From contig JBEKIF010000109.1 of the NCBI GenBank assembly GCA_050011895.1, positions 1 to 10,662 of the forward strand: a stretch of DNA of 10,662 nt, read 5' to 3'. This stretch comes from DATBGO01 sp050011895. GTDB taxonomy: Bacteria > Actinomycetota > Actinomycetes > Streptosporangiales > Streptosporangiaceae. This document shows, one piece after another, positions 1 through 5,631 of this stretch. Under the pieces are notes generated by a model. The model saw only the letters and a program-made list of their open reading frames with translations, searched no databases and was not told the DNA's origin. The translations under genes were made by a program, and so were the position numbers. Position 1 is the first letter of the stretch, and each line of letters opens with the position of its first letter.

Positions 1-174
1 AGTATTGCTAGGGCCTGACGTCACTGGCGGCCGGTGCATCTGGACTAACGCGTCGCGGTTTCGCCGTCCCCACCGCCGCAGCTCGGCCCACTGGGTCAGT
101 TCCCCGAGGGTGACAAAGGTGATGCACGGTTGCTTCTGGGGCGGCCCGGGCAGGACCTGGGGTGAGGCTGGCCG
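1..174 (-). pseudogene. PIN-domain (VapC-like) toxin fragment
   Basis: The minus-strand frame reading 174 down to 1 contains CITFVTLGELTQWAELRRW (about positions 126-70), followed by GRRNRDAL. This closely resembles the central part of actinobacterial PIN-domain ribonucleases of the VapC type, where a T-F-V-T-x-G-E-L block carries the acidic residue (the E of GEL) of the metal site. Upstream the frame runs only about 16 unrelated residues to a TAG at 175-177, with no start codon. The N-terminal strand with the first catalytic Asp is therefore missing. The frame stays open to the window edge, so the C-terminal end is not seen. I read it as a 5'-truncated remnant. No antitoxin gene is visible on the window side. 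The PIN resemblance is convincing; that it is non-functional is an inference from the missing start and N-terminus. Confidence 0.6.
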
Positions 175-207
175 CTAATCAGGCCGCACCCCCAGTCTCC
201 TTGATCG

Positions 208-374
208 TCATCTCGGGCGCGGCCTGCGGACCTTCCCGAACACCAGGTAAGCAATCCCGCCGAACGGAATCGTGAGCCCTATGCCCATGCAGAAGATCGC
301 CCATACCCACTTGGGCAGGAGAACACCACGAACCCGGCTGCGAGCACGAGCACCAATACGAGGACCTTGTTCAA
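208..374 (-). pseudogene. PLDc_N-type two-helix membrane protein, frame-disrupted
   Basis: The minus strand has a GGAG Shine-Dalgarno seven bases before a TTG at 374-372, which begins LNKVLVLVLVLAAGFVVF, a clean first membrane helix. This frame then leaves the homology. The neighbouring frame (-1) takes over at about 322 with LLPKWVWAIFCMGIG, then GGIAYLVFGKVRR, and ends at TGA 208-210. The LPKWxW...G-x-I-A-Y-L-x-F-G pattern is that of the PLDc_N (phospholipase D nuclease N-terminal) domain found in many small actinobacterial membrane proteins. Joined across a single-base shift the product would be about 54 residues with two helices, near the lower end of that family. No slippery heptamer is visible at the joint, so a one-base loss or sequencing error is more likely than programmed frameshifting. 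A 92-residue frame starting at 486 also covers the second half, but its N-terminal part lacks family features. Confidence 0.55.
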
Positions 375-480
375 CGTGGTTCTCCAGACCTGTCCGCCCG
401 TTCCCCAGTCTGGCACAGCCGGTCATAACATGGCCACGTGCGGGATAGCCGGGACCGTCCTGCTCCCGAGCATGATCACC

Positions 481-502
481 GTGCAATTAGCGTGCAATTA
501 GC
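481..502. repeat. Tandem 11-bp direct repeat
   Basis: The 11-mer GTGCAATTAGC occurs twice head to tail (481-491 and 492-502) in the gap between the PLDc_N remnant and the membrane-protein gene. The copies are AT-rich and identical. A near copy (CAATTAACGTGC, one mismatch to the junction 12-mer CAATTAGCGTGC) is at 2089-2100. No function can be assigned; it could be a slippage product or an operator for the minus-strand genes. Confidence 0.6.
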
Positions 503-536
503 CACGGTAACGAGGGGTCAGCCACCTTTCGCCACG

Positions 537-1091
537 TTAAGGCTTGTAAAGACCAGCCCAACCAAAGTATTTCCTCATCCATCCAGGATCGGATACGAAT
601 GATTTCTCCCATTGCAGCAACGACGGTGTATCGGAAAGCCCATAGGCAGTCTTCGCCAGCAGATTGAGCTGCTCTTCGAGAGCCCTAATCCTTCTCCCGA
701 GGCGGCCTAGCATGGAGCTGCTGGAACCCCAGACCACGACAACAATTATAAGAAAGACTGTAACGGATACCCAGGTAACCAGAACACTACGGGAACCAAC
801 TATGAAAGCTGCACCAGCCGCGAGGAAACCAACTAATGTAGAGCGCGCGGCAATTCGTTGATCTATCTCTGACCGCAGAGCACGATATTCTTCAAGCAGC
901 AGGTCGATCTGCCCCTTGGCCGCCCGCGCGGCATGATCCACTTCGCACATCCGACTAGTTTGACACCGCCTACGACCTAATTCCAGCGGACCAGCGACCC
1001 TTGCTAGGCGCTGAACAAGCTGATTAACAGATGCCTCGATCGCTTTGGATCGTGTCGGAGGGTGGCTGGCCGGGGACGGCACCTGCACCAT
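537..1091 (-). CDS. Two-helix membrane protein with flanking coiled coils
   Basis: I do not recognise a named family with certainty. The protein (184 residues from the ATG at 1091) has a charged helical segment near residues 55-83 (EEYRALRSEIDQRIAARS), two membrane helices at about 85-99 and 102-122, then a second amphipathic helix (RLGRRIRALEEQLN). It ends in an aromatic tail with W-E at 161-162. This layout resembles widespread small bacterial membrane proteins with an E-Y-x-A-L-R-x-E-I lead-in before a helical hairpin, and loosely the SLATT-type effectors. The DNA is clearly AT-richer than its neighbours, which suggests transfer. The 1091 start has an AAGGG eight bases upstream. The first 47 residues look non-conserved and overlap integrase-remnant DNA in another frame, so Met48 (950-948) may be the real start. 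The adjacent dead integrase makes it a plausible passenger of a former element. Confidence 0.65.
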   Translation of the reverse strand: MVQVPSPASHPPTRSKAIEASVNQLVQRLARVAGPLELGRRRCQTSRMCEVDHAARAAKGQIDLLLEEYRALRSEIDQRIAARSTLVGFLAAGAAFIVGSRSVLVTWVSVTVFLIIVVVVWGSSSSMLGRLGRRIRALEEQLNLLAKTAYGLSDTPSLLQWEKSFVSDPGWMRKYFGWAGLYKP

Positions 1092-1218
1092 CGCGCACGC
1101 CCTTCGGGTCAGTCCAGTCGCCGTGGATCATCTGCGCTTCGATCAGCGTCAGTATCCGCTCGGCATCCCCTTTGCGCTCGAAGGTCTCCGGGTGGCTTCG
1201 CATGCGTCCGTCCGGCCG
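1024..1218 (-). pseudogene. Tyrosine recombinase (phage integrase) N-terminal remnant
   Basis: The minus-strand frame between a TAG just above 1218 and a TAA at 1024-1026 encodes RPDGRMRSHPETFERKGDA, then ERILTLIEAQ, then GDWTDPKGVR (1218 to about 1093). The pattern T-F-x-x-K-x-D-A-E-x-x-L, then G-x-W-x-D-P, is the AP2-like arm-binding N-terminus of actinobacterial phage and integrative-element tyrosine recombinases. The residues before RPDG and the core-binding and catalytic domains (R-H-R-Y) are absent, so about 42 of an expected 370-400 residues remain. After GVR the frame drifts into unrelated sequence, exactly where the longer frame of the adjacent membrane protein begins (1091). This is a strong match for such a short piece, and certainly not a working recombinase. 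Confidence 0.65.
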
Positions 1219-1291
1219 CTAAGCTCCACACCGTGCCGATCCTGATCAGCGTCTGGGGAGCATCGCCCACCCCTATGCCCAGGAGGTTGCC

Positions 1292-1393
1292 TTGAGTCCG
1301 CGAGTTGTATCGGCTTCCGAATGGGTGCCCGCGCGCAAGGAGCTGCAGGCCACCGAGGAGGAGGCGGTAACGCGCTCTATGGCAGATCGCTGA
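1292..1393 (+). pseudogene. DUF899 (thioredoxin-like) gene, truncated after 33 codons
   Basis: An ideal AGGAGG, five bases before a TTG at 1292, opens a frame beginning LSPRVVSASEWVPARKELQA and ending at TGA 1391-1393. The P-R-V-V-S-x-x-E-W-x-x-A-R-K-E-L-x-x-x-E start is the typical N-terminus of DUF899 proteins, thioredoxin-fold proteins of roughly 230-250 residues. Only 33 residues remain, and none of the three frames after 1393 continues the family. DUF899 genes often sit near DinB-like and SRPBCC genes in actinomycetes, which fits the intact DinB-like gene 66 bp downstream. Most likely a deletion removed the body of the gene and left its promoter-proximal end. Confidence 0.55.
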
Positions 1394-1458
1394 CGACACT
1401 GGGCGCTAACGCAAGTACGTCAGGTTGCTGTACCACGAGTAATCCCCGGAAGGTGGCC

Positions 1459-1977
1459 ATGACAAGTAATCGGAATGAGGACGCCGAGGACCAGGCGCTG
1501 CTGGCCTTCCTCGCCGCCCAGCGTGACGCGGTGCTGTCCATCGTGGCGGGGCTGGACGAGGACTCGTGGCACCGGTCGGTTGTGCCGTCGGGCTGGACGC
1601 CGGCCGGGCTGGTCGAGCACCTGGGCGGGGCAGAGTGGCACTGGTTCCAGGGGGTCGTGGCCGGCAAGCACCCCGAGCCAGCGCCTGCGGATGAGGACCT
1701 GACTCCCTATGATCCGACGGCAGCATTCGTCTGTGACCAGCCCTCCGCGGAGATTATCAATTTTTACCGCGACCAGTGCGCAAGCTCGGATGCGGTGCTG
1801 GCGGTGACACCGCTATCGGCGCGGCCGCGCGGCAGGCACGGTGTCCCCGGGCAAGACGAACCGCCGGATGTGCGCTGGGTCGTACTGCACATGATCGAGG
1901 AGACCGCGCGACATGCCGGTCACCTGGACATCGCCCGGGAACTCCTCGACGGCCAGACCGGGCTCGGGCCGCGCTGA
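1459..1977 (+). CDS. DinB-like / DUF664 family protein
   Basis: This 172-residue protein belongs to the DUF664 branch of the DinB/YfiT four-helix-bundle superfamily, cytosolic metalloproteins that include bacillithiol- and mycothiol-dependent transferases and many uncharacterised members. The expected metal-binding histidines are visible: H54 in the first conserved helix (GLVEHLGGAEWHWF) and H152/H155 in the closing motif (HMIEETARHAGHLDIARELLDG). The W-x-P-A-G-L-V-E-H-L segment is typical of the family. I chose the ATG at 1459 because GGAAGG lies five bases upstream and the family homology begins about 12 residues later. An in-frame ATG at 1321 would add 46 residues that overlap the DUF899 scrap in another frame and look non-coding. 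A hairpin at 2020-2040 probably ends the transcript. The physiological substrate is unknown. Confidence 0.88.
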   Translation: MTSNRNEDAEDQALLAFLAAQRDAVLSIVAGLDEDSWHRSVVPSGWTPAGLVEHLGGAEWHWFQGVVAGKHPEPAPADEDLTPYDPTAAFVCDQPSAEIINFYRDQCASSDAVLAVTPLSARPRGRHGVPGQDEPPDVRWVVLHMIEETARHAGHLDIARELLDGQTGLGPR

Positions 1978-2019
1978 CCGGCCTGATGCCATCCTTTCTG
2001 CAAGCCCGGTAGACCGACG

Positions 2020-2040
2020 CCGGTCACCCAGCCTGACCGG
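2020..2040 (+). terminator. Hairpin downstream of the DinB-like gene
   Basis: CCGGTCA (2020-2026) and TGACCGG (2034-2040) form a perfect 7-bp stem with a 7-base loop, starting 43 bp after the TGA. There is no T-run, as is common for actinomycete terminators. The short stem keeps confidence moderate. Confidence 0.4.
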
Positions 2041-2240
2041 GCCAAATCAACTAGGTCGGCTCGTCTGCGCACGGCGGTCACGAGCGGACAATTAACGTGC
2101 CAGCTCAGGCAGGATGGCAGCCTGTTGTGTTCATATTCCCGAGCTGATTGGTGTGCCGGTCGGCGATACAAAGCCAGGCGCGCCGCGATGATGTGCTGCT
2201 GCCAGACGTCGACAAGCGCCAGTACCAGGCGGAGGCGACC

Positions 2241-2441
2241 GTGTCCTGGATCGTTACTGGATACTGGGCTCTGACTCTGGTGCTGGTGTGGTGGACACCA
2301 TGGGTGGAGATCGCGTGGTTCCTCACCATCGCAGTCGGCACCGCTGGCCGGTTCGTCAGCCGTCGGCCCGTGTCAGGGACAGGAAACGAGCAGGCCGAAG
2401 AGCGCGGGAAGCAGCCACCGAGGCGTCCCTCGGCGGACTGA
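2241..2441 (+). CDS. Small two-helix membrane protein
   Basis: A GGAGG five bases before the GTG at 2241 gives a 66-residue product. It begins VSWIVTGYWALTLVLVWW, turns at TPW, and re-enters the membrane with EIAWFLTIAVGTAGRFV. It ends in a positively charged, polar tail of about 24 residues (SRRPVSGTG onward) that would lie in the cytoplasm. The open frame extends upstream to an ATG at 2148, but the added residues look unstructured and only the 2241 start has a Shine-Dalgarno. I recognise no family. The two hydrophobic stretches and the ribosome binding site argue for a real gene; the lack of a recognisable relative argues for caution. A tRNA-like fragment and a terminator follow. Confidence 0.42.
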   Translation: MSWIVTGYWALTLVLVWWTPWVEIAWFLTIAVGTAGRFVSRRPVSGTGNEQAEERGKQPPRRPSAD

Positions 2442-2496
2442 TTTTGCTCACCGGAATGCAGGCTACAAGGAACGGAGCGGACGCGGCGGCGCTAGT

Positions 2497-2521
2497 GCGA
2501 GTTCGATTCTCGTCGACCGCT
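2497..2521 (+). other. tRNA 3'-end-like fragment (T-arm plus acceptor strand)
   Basis: GCGAG-TTCGATT-CTCGT (2497-2513) has the form of a tRNA T-arm: a 5-bp stem with one G-T pair and a seven-base loop carrying the invariant TTCRA. The next seven bases CGACCGC and a T at 2521 sit where the 3' acceptor strand and discriminator base would be. No matching D-arm, anticodon arm or good 5' acceptor strand (expected GCGGTCG) is found 70-90 bases upstream, so this is not a complete tRNA gene. tRNA 3' ends are the usual attachment sites of actinobacterial integrative elements, and integration leaves such a fragment at one end. Together with the integrase scrap, an att-site remnant is the best reading. 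Confidence 0.4.
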
Positions 2522-2531
2522 CTCATTCGTG

Positions 2532-2570
2532 AAGGCCCAGGCCAGGACCCGAGACCCAAGCCTGGGCCTT
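2532..2570 (+). terminator. Rho-independent-like hairpin after the tRNA-like fragment
   Basis: AAGGCCCAGGC (2532-2542) pairs perfectly with GCCTGGGCCTT (2560-2570), an 11-bp stem with a 17-base loop. Hairpins with this GGCCC/GGGCC form are common just after actinomycete tRNA genes, which supports reading the preceding bases as a tRNA 3' end. It could also terminate the 2241-2441 transcript. Confidence 0.65.
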
Positions 2571-2582
2571 GGTCGTTCCGGG

Positions 2583-2606
2583 CCGTCACGGGGTCCGCCG
2601 TGACGG
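2583..2606 (-). terminator. Terminator hairpin of the DHA2 exporter gene
   Basis: CCGTCACGG (2583-2591) and CCGTGACGG (2598-2606) form a perfect 9-bp stem with a 6-base loop. It lies 33 bp beyond the minus-strand stop codon at 2640-2642. With the hairpin at 2532-2570 it insulates two converging transcripts. Confidence 0.6.
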
Positions 2607-2639
2607 GTGCGGACGCCACTGGGCCACCGCAGTACGCTG

Positions 2640-4253
2640 TCAGTGACCGGGGCCCCGCTGCACCGCGAAGTCCTTGCTGCGGATCAGCGCGAGGGACAGG
2701 ATTCCTGACACGAAAGCGATGATCGCAGCGATCAGCAGGATGCGGTCCAGGCCCGTGGTGAACGCCGCTTTGGTGATCACCCCGACGGCCTCCCTGACGT
2801 GCGCGGGCAGCTGTCCGATGGTCTGCTTGACGGTCCCGGACTGCACCGCCTTAGCGATCTGCGCGCCCTTGTCCGACAGGCCGGGCACGCCCGGCACCCT
2901 GGCCAGCACCTCGGCCGTGACCTGCTTCGAGAACAAGGCGCCGAGCAGGGCTATCCCGGTGGCGATCCCCACCTGCCTGAACGTCGAGTTGATGCCGGAC
3001 GCCATCCCGGACCTGTCCGGTTTCACGACCCCCACCGCGGTCGAGGCCAGCGGCGGGTTGACCATGCCGACGCCAAGGCCGGAAACGAGCAGGCCCGGTA
3101 CCAGGTGAGTCCAGGACGAGCTCGCGTCCAGCCCGCGCATGAGGAGCAGCCCAGCGCCGACGACGAGCAGTCCGGGCCCGATCAGCAGGCGCACCGGAAC
3201 ACGCGACGAGAGCCGTCCGGCGATGGCGGAGGTGGCCAGGATGCCGCCGGAGAGCACCAGCAGCCGCACGCCCGTGGCCAGCGCGCTGTAGCCGAGGATG
3301 TCTTGCAGGTAGAGCACCAGGTAGAGAATCAGCGCGAAGATCGACGCGCTCATCCCGAAGGCCGCGATCGAGCCGCCGCTGAACGTCGGCAGCCTGAAGA
3401 GCGTCAGGTCGAACATGGGGTGCTTGCCTCGCCACTCCACCGCCACGAAGACGACCAGCAAAACCGCCGCGGCCGCGAAGCAGCCCAGCACCAGGCGGTC
3501 GGTGAAGGACCGCTCGTTGGACTCGATCAGCGCATACACCAGGCTCGACAGGGCCAGGGTGAAGAGCGCGAAACCCGCCCAGTCGGGGCGCCTGGCGTGC
3601 GGCGCCCGGGTCTCGGCGACCTTGGTCATGGCGATGACTACCGCCACGACCCCGATGGGCCCGTTGACGAAGAAGATCCAGCGCCACGACAGGCCCGACG
3701 TCAGAATGCCGCCGAGCAGGGGCCCGATGGCAACGGCCAGGCCCGTAATTGCCCCCCAGACGCCGAACGCGATGCCGCGATCCTTGCCCCGGAACGCCTC
3801 GGCCAGCAGCGCCAGCGACACGGCGAACATGATCGCTCCGCCGACGCCCTGCAGCGCTCGGGACAGCTGGAGCATGAGGGTGCTTGCGGCCGCGCCGCAC
3901 ATCAGTGACGCGCCCGTGAATATGACCAGGCCGATCACATAGAACAGGCGCCGTCCGTACATGTCGGCCAGGCTGCCCGCCGTCAGCAGCAGGGCGGCCA
4001 GGCTCAGCGCATAGGCGTCCACGACCCACTGCAGGCCCGAGAAGGTTGCGTGCAGCGCTTGCTGGATGTCCGGCAGCGCGACATTAACGATCGTGATATC
4101 CAGCAGCAGCATGAAGGTGCCCAGGCACACGGCGACCAGCGTCCACCATTTGTTGCCGACGTCACCCTGGCCCTGATCGTGGCCGCTGCCTGCGTCCCGC
4201 TCATGGCGCCCGTGCTCACCGTGCACGGGAAGCCCGGCGTGGGCGCCGCTCAC
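2640..4253 (-). CDS. DHA2-family (EmrB/QacA) 14-helix MFS drug exporter
   Basis: An inner-membrane proton-driven exporter of the DHA2 group, which usually extrudes drugs, dyes or self-made antibiotics. All signature motifs are present (numbering from the GTG at 4253, 537 residues). These are motif D1 LLLDITIVNVALP (49-61), motif A GSLADMYGRR (93-102), motif B R132 with QGVGGA, and antiporter motif C G171...GPLLGG (177-182), followed by WRWIFFVNGPIG. The long loop before the last helix (about 70 residues after LFSKQV) is usual for the group. I prefer GTG 4253 because AAGGGG lies five bases upstream; an ATG at 4328 would add 25 low-complexity residues. The N-terminal cytoplasmic tail is His-rich (five His in the first 25 residues), which is odd for the family. 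No regulator gene is adjacent. A terminator at 2583-2606 closes it. The substrate cannot be read from sequence. Confidence 0.93.
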   Translation of the reverse strand: MSGAHAGLPVHGEHGRHERDAGSGHDQGQGDVGNKWWTLVAVCLGTFMLLLDITIVNVALPDIQQALHATFSGLQWVVDAYALSLAALLLTAGSLADMYGRRLFYVIGLVIFTGASLMCGAAASTLMLQLSRALQGVGGAIMFAVSLALLAEAFRGKDRGIAFGVWGAITGLAVAIGPLLGGILTSGLSWRWIFFVNGPIGVVAVVIAMTKVAETRAPHARRPDWAGFALFTLALSSLVYALIESNERSFTDRLVLGCFAAAAVLLVVFVAVEWRGKHPMFDLTLFRLPTFSGGSIAAFGMSASIFALILYLVLYLQDILGYSALATGVRLLVLSGGILATSAIAGRLSSRVPVRLLIGPGLLVVGAGLLLMRGLDASSSWTHLVPGLLVSGLGVGMVNPPLASTAVGVVKPDRSGMASGINSTFRQVGIATGIALLGALFSKQVTAEVLARVPGVPGLSDKGAQIAKAVQSGTVKQTIGQLPAHVREAVGVITKAAFTTGLDRILLIAAIIAFVSGILSLALIRSKDFAVQRGPGH

Positions 4254-4367
4254 CACGGCCCCTTGTGACCTGGCTGGAACGGATGCGCGAGCCAAAATGC
4301 CGGCACGGGTCCCCCTAGCAGCGTGCACGCGTCGTTGTCACCACGGTACCGCTGATGCCGGCGCCCT

Positions 4368-4406
4368 GCCGGTTGCGCTACCCCGCTGCAGAAGCGGCCA
4401 ACCGGC
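4368..4406 (-). terminator. Nested hairpin downstream of the polysaccharide deacetylase
   Basis: GCCGGTTG (4368-4375) pairs with CAACCGGC (4399-4406), and inside it CCGCT (4383-4387) pairs with AGCGG (4393-4397). The structure begins 30 bp after the deacetylase stop, in the gap before the DHA2 exporter start, so the two minus-strand genes are probably not one operon. Confidence 0.5.
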
Positions 4407-4436
4407 GGACCGTCAGGTCAGCTGCCTGCCCCGCGG

Positions 4437-5210
4437 CTACAACCGGACGAAGTGGTAACCGTGCACGCGGAAGAAGTGAATGATCGTCGGCAGGGCGCTG
4501 ACTGTTGCCGGGTTGCCGGCCGGCTGGTTGTGCATGAGCACGACCGGGTGGCGCAGCGCTCTTCCTTCCTGCTCCGCCAGCCGGATGATGCGGTGGACCC
4601 AGAACGACGAGCCCGATCCGTCGGCCTCCCAGTCCTCAGTGTCCACTGACCACAGCCACACCCCCATGTGGCGGTGCTGTGCCAGTCTCAGCGTCGTGGC
4701 GGTGTAGGTGCCGTAGGGCGGCCGGTACAGGCACGGCGCCACGCCCACGATGGACCGCTGCTCGGCGATCGTCCTGTCCATCTCGGCAGCTTGCTGGCCA
4801 GCCGAGAGCCTGGTCATGTCGGGGTGGTTCCAGGTGTGATTCCCCAGCGCATCGCCGGCCCTGAACTCGTCCTTAACTAAGCTCCGGCGGACGGCCTCGT
4901 TCTCGCCGATGTTGAAGAACGTGGCGGGCACGCGGTATGTGCGCAGCATCCTCAGGATCTGCGCTGTGCTCCTGCCCGGCCCGTCGTCGAAGGTGAGAGC
5001 CACTGTGCGGTTCCGGCCGGGCGCGTCCGAGTACGGTCCGTACGGAGCCCGCGGGCAGTTCGATCTCGCGGCGGTCAGCTCAGGCGGCGTGGGCGCCTGG
5101 CCACCGTGCAGCGCGGCGGGCGGCCCTTCGTTGACTGGCGGGGGATGACCGGGGCTCGCGGGGCCGGAGTCGCAGGCGCCGGAGAGGAAGATGACGGCAG
5201 CACCGGCCAC
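4437..5210 (-). CDS. Polysaccharide deacetylase (NodB domain, CE4), exported lipoprotein
   Basis: Metal-dependent de-N-acetylase acting outside the membrane on an N-acetylated glycan such as peptidoglycan. Numbering from the GTG at 5210 (257 residues), the five CE4 motifs are present. They are TFDDGP (73-78; D75 base, D76 metal ligand), HTWNHP (H125, H129 metal ligands), RPPYG (163-167), DTEDW (190-194) and LMHNQP (H227 catalytic; Asn follows where many members have Asp). The hydrophobic start AAVIFLSGAC-DS fits a permissive lipobox with Cys13, then a Pro-rich linker leads to the catalytic domain. This start has no Shine-Dalgarno and leaves a signal peptide without a charged n-region. Fifteen codons upstream an ATC (5255-5253), six bases after AGGGAG, would give ISSQRSPLRPLLG before the hydrophobic core, a much better signal peptide. 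The true start is therefore uncertain. Chitin or xylan as substrate cannot be excluded. Confidence 0.92.
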   Translation of the reverse strand: MAGAAVIFLSGACDSGPASPGHPPPVNEGPPAALHGGQAPTPPELTAARSNCPRAPYGPYSDAPGRNRTVALTFDDGPGRSTAQILRMLRTYRVPATFFNIGENEAVRRSLVKDEFRAGDALGNHTWNHPDMTRLSAGQQAAEMDRTIAEQRSIVGVAPCLYRPPYGTYTATTLRLAQHRHMGVWLWSVDTEDWEADGSGSSFWVHRIIRLAEQEGRALRHPVVLMHNQPAGNPATVSALPTIIHFFRVHGYHFVRL

Positions 5211-5255
5211 GGCGCAGCCGAGTAAGGGCCGTAGCGGGGATCGTTGGCTTGAGAT

Positions 5256-5631
5256 GGCTGGCTCCCTCGTCGGTATGTCGGATCGCGACCGCGACGGCCC
5301 CGGCTGGAGTGGCGGGCCGTCACCCGTCAGTTACAGAGACCTCAAACGGAGCCGTCTGGTTGGGCGGAATGACGCCTGATAGCCGTTTTGGGGCAGGCCG
5401 TGTCCTTGAGAATGTGACGGCCTTCATGGACGTGCGTCCCGGTTAGCCAGCCAAGCGGCCTCATGCAGCCGCTTGTACCGGATTAGGTGGGACTATATCA
5501 GCCATTAAAGACCGTAAGCATCACTAAATCCGGTACAAGTCACGCCGCCGATTGCTAACCGGCTGGTGATTCTGGCAGCGGGAGCAGGCGGCGAGCAGGG
5601 GCGGTCAGCATGGCGGCGGCATTTGCCGGGC
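5256..5631. other. Intergenic region between the deacetylase and the MFS_3 exporter
   Basis: About 375 bp between divergently transcribed genes, expected to hold both promoters. It is AT-richer than its surroundings between about 5480 and 5530 and contains the inverted-repeat element at 5472-5539. A weak 7-bp inverted repeat (AGGCCGT at 5395-5401, ACGGCCT at 5417-5423) lies upstream. I see no convincing gene on either strand and no clear -35/-10 pair. Confidence 0.5.
5472..5539. repeat. 68-bp element with perfect 13-bp inverted ends
   Basis: CTTGTACCGGATT (5472-5484) is matched exactly by its inverse AATCCGGTACAAG (5527-5539) around a 42-bp AT-rich core (including ACTATATCAGCCATTAAAG). No flanking target duplication and no coding capacity are visible. 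It may be a miniature transposable element, a paired operator for a DNA-looping regulator of the flanking divergent genes, or an attachment-type site. Confidence 0.7.

Noticed and set aside
1109..1399. 96-codon minus-strand open frame over the DUF899 stub and integrase scrap
   Set aside because: It reads across two unrelated remnants in the wrong frame for both and shows no protein-like pattern.
2433..2521. A complete tRNA gene with a long variable arm
   Set aside because: Only four bases of the 5' acceptor (GCGG) would pair, and no D-arm or anticodon arm can be formed. Only the 3' part is tRNA-like.
2799..4029. Long open frames on both strands (about 370-390 codons) overlapping the DHA2 exporter in other frames
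   Set aside because: Their translations are rich in Arg, Gly, His and Gln with no hydrophobic pattern or motif. All MFS signature motifs lie in the 2640-4253 minus frame. Such frames are normal in high-GC genes.
5395..5423. 7-bp inverted repeat (AGGCCGT / ACGGCCT) as an operator or terminator
   Set aside because: Short arms with a 15-base loop, not positioned at a gene end or an evident promoter; well within chance for this composition.
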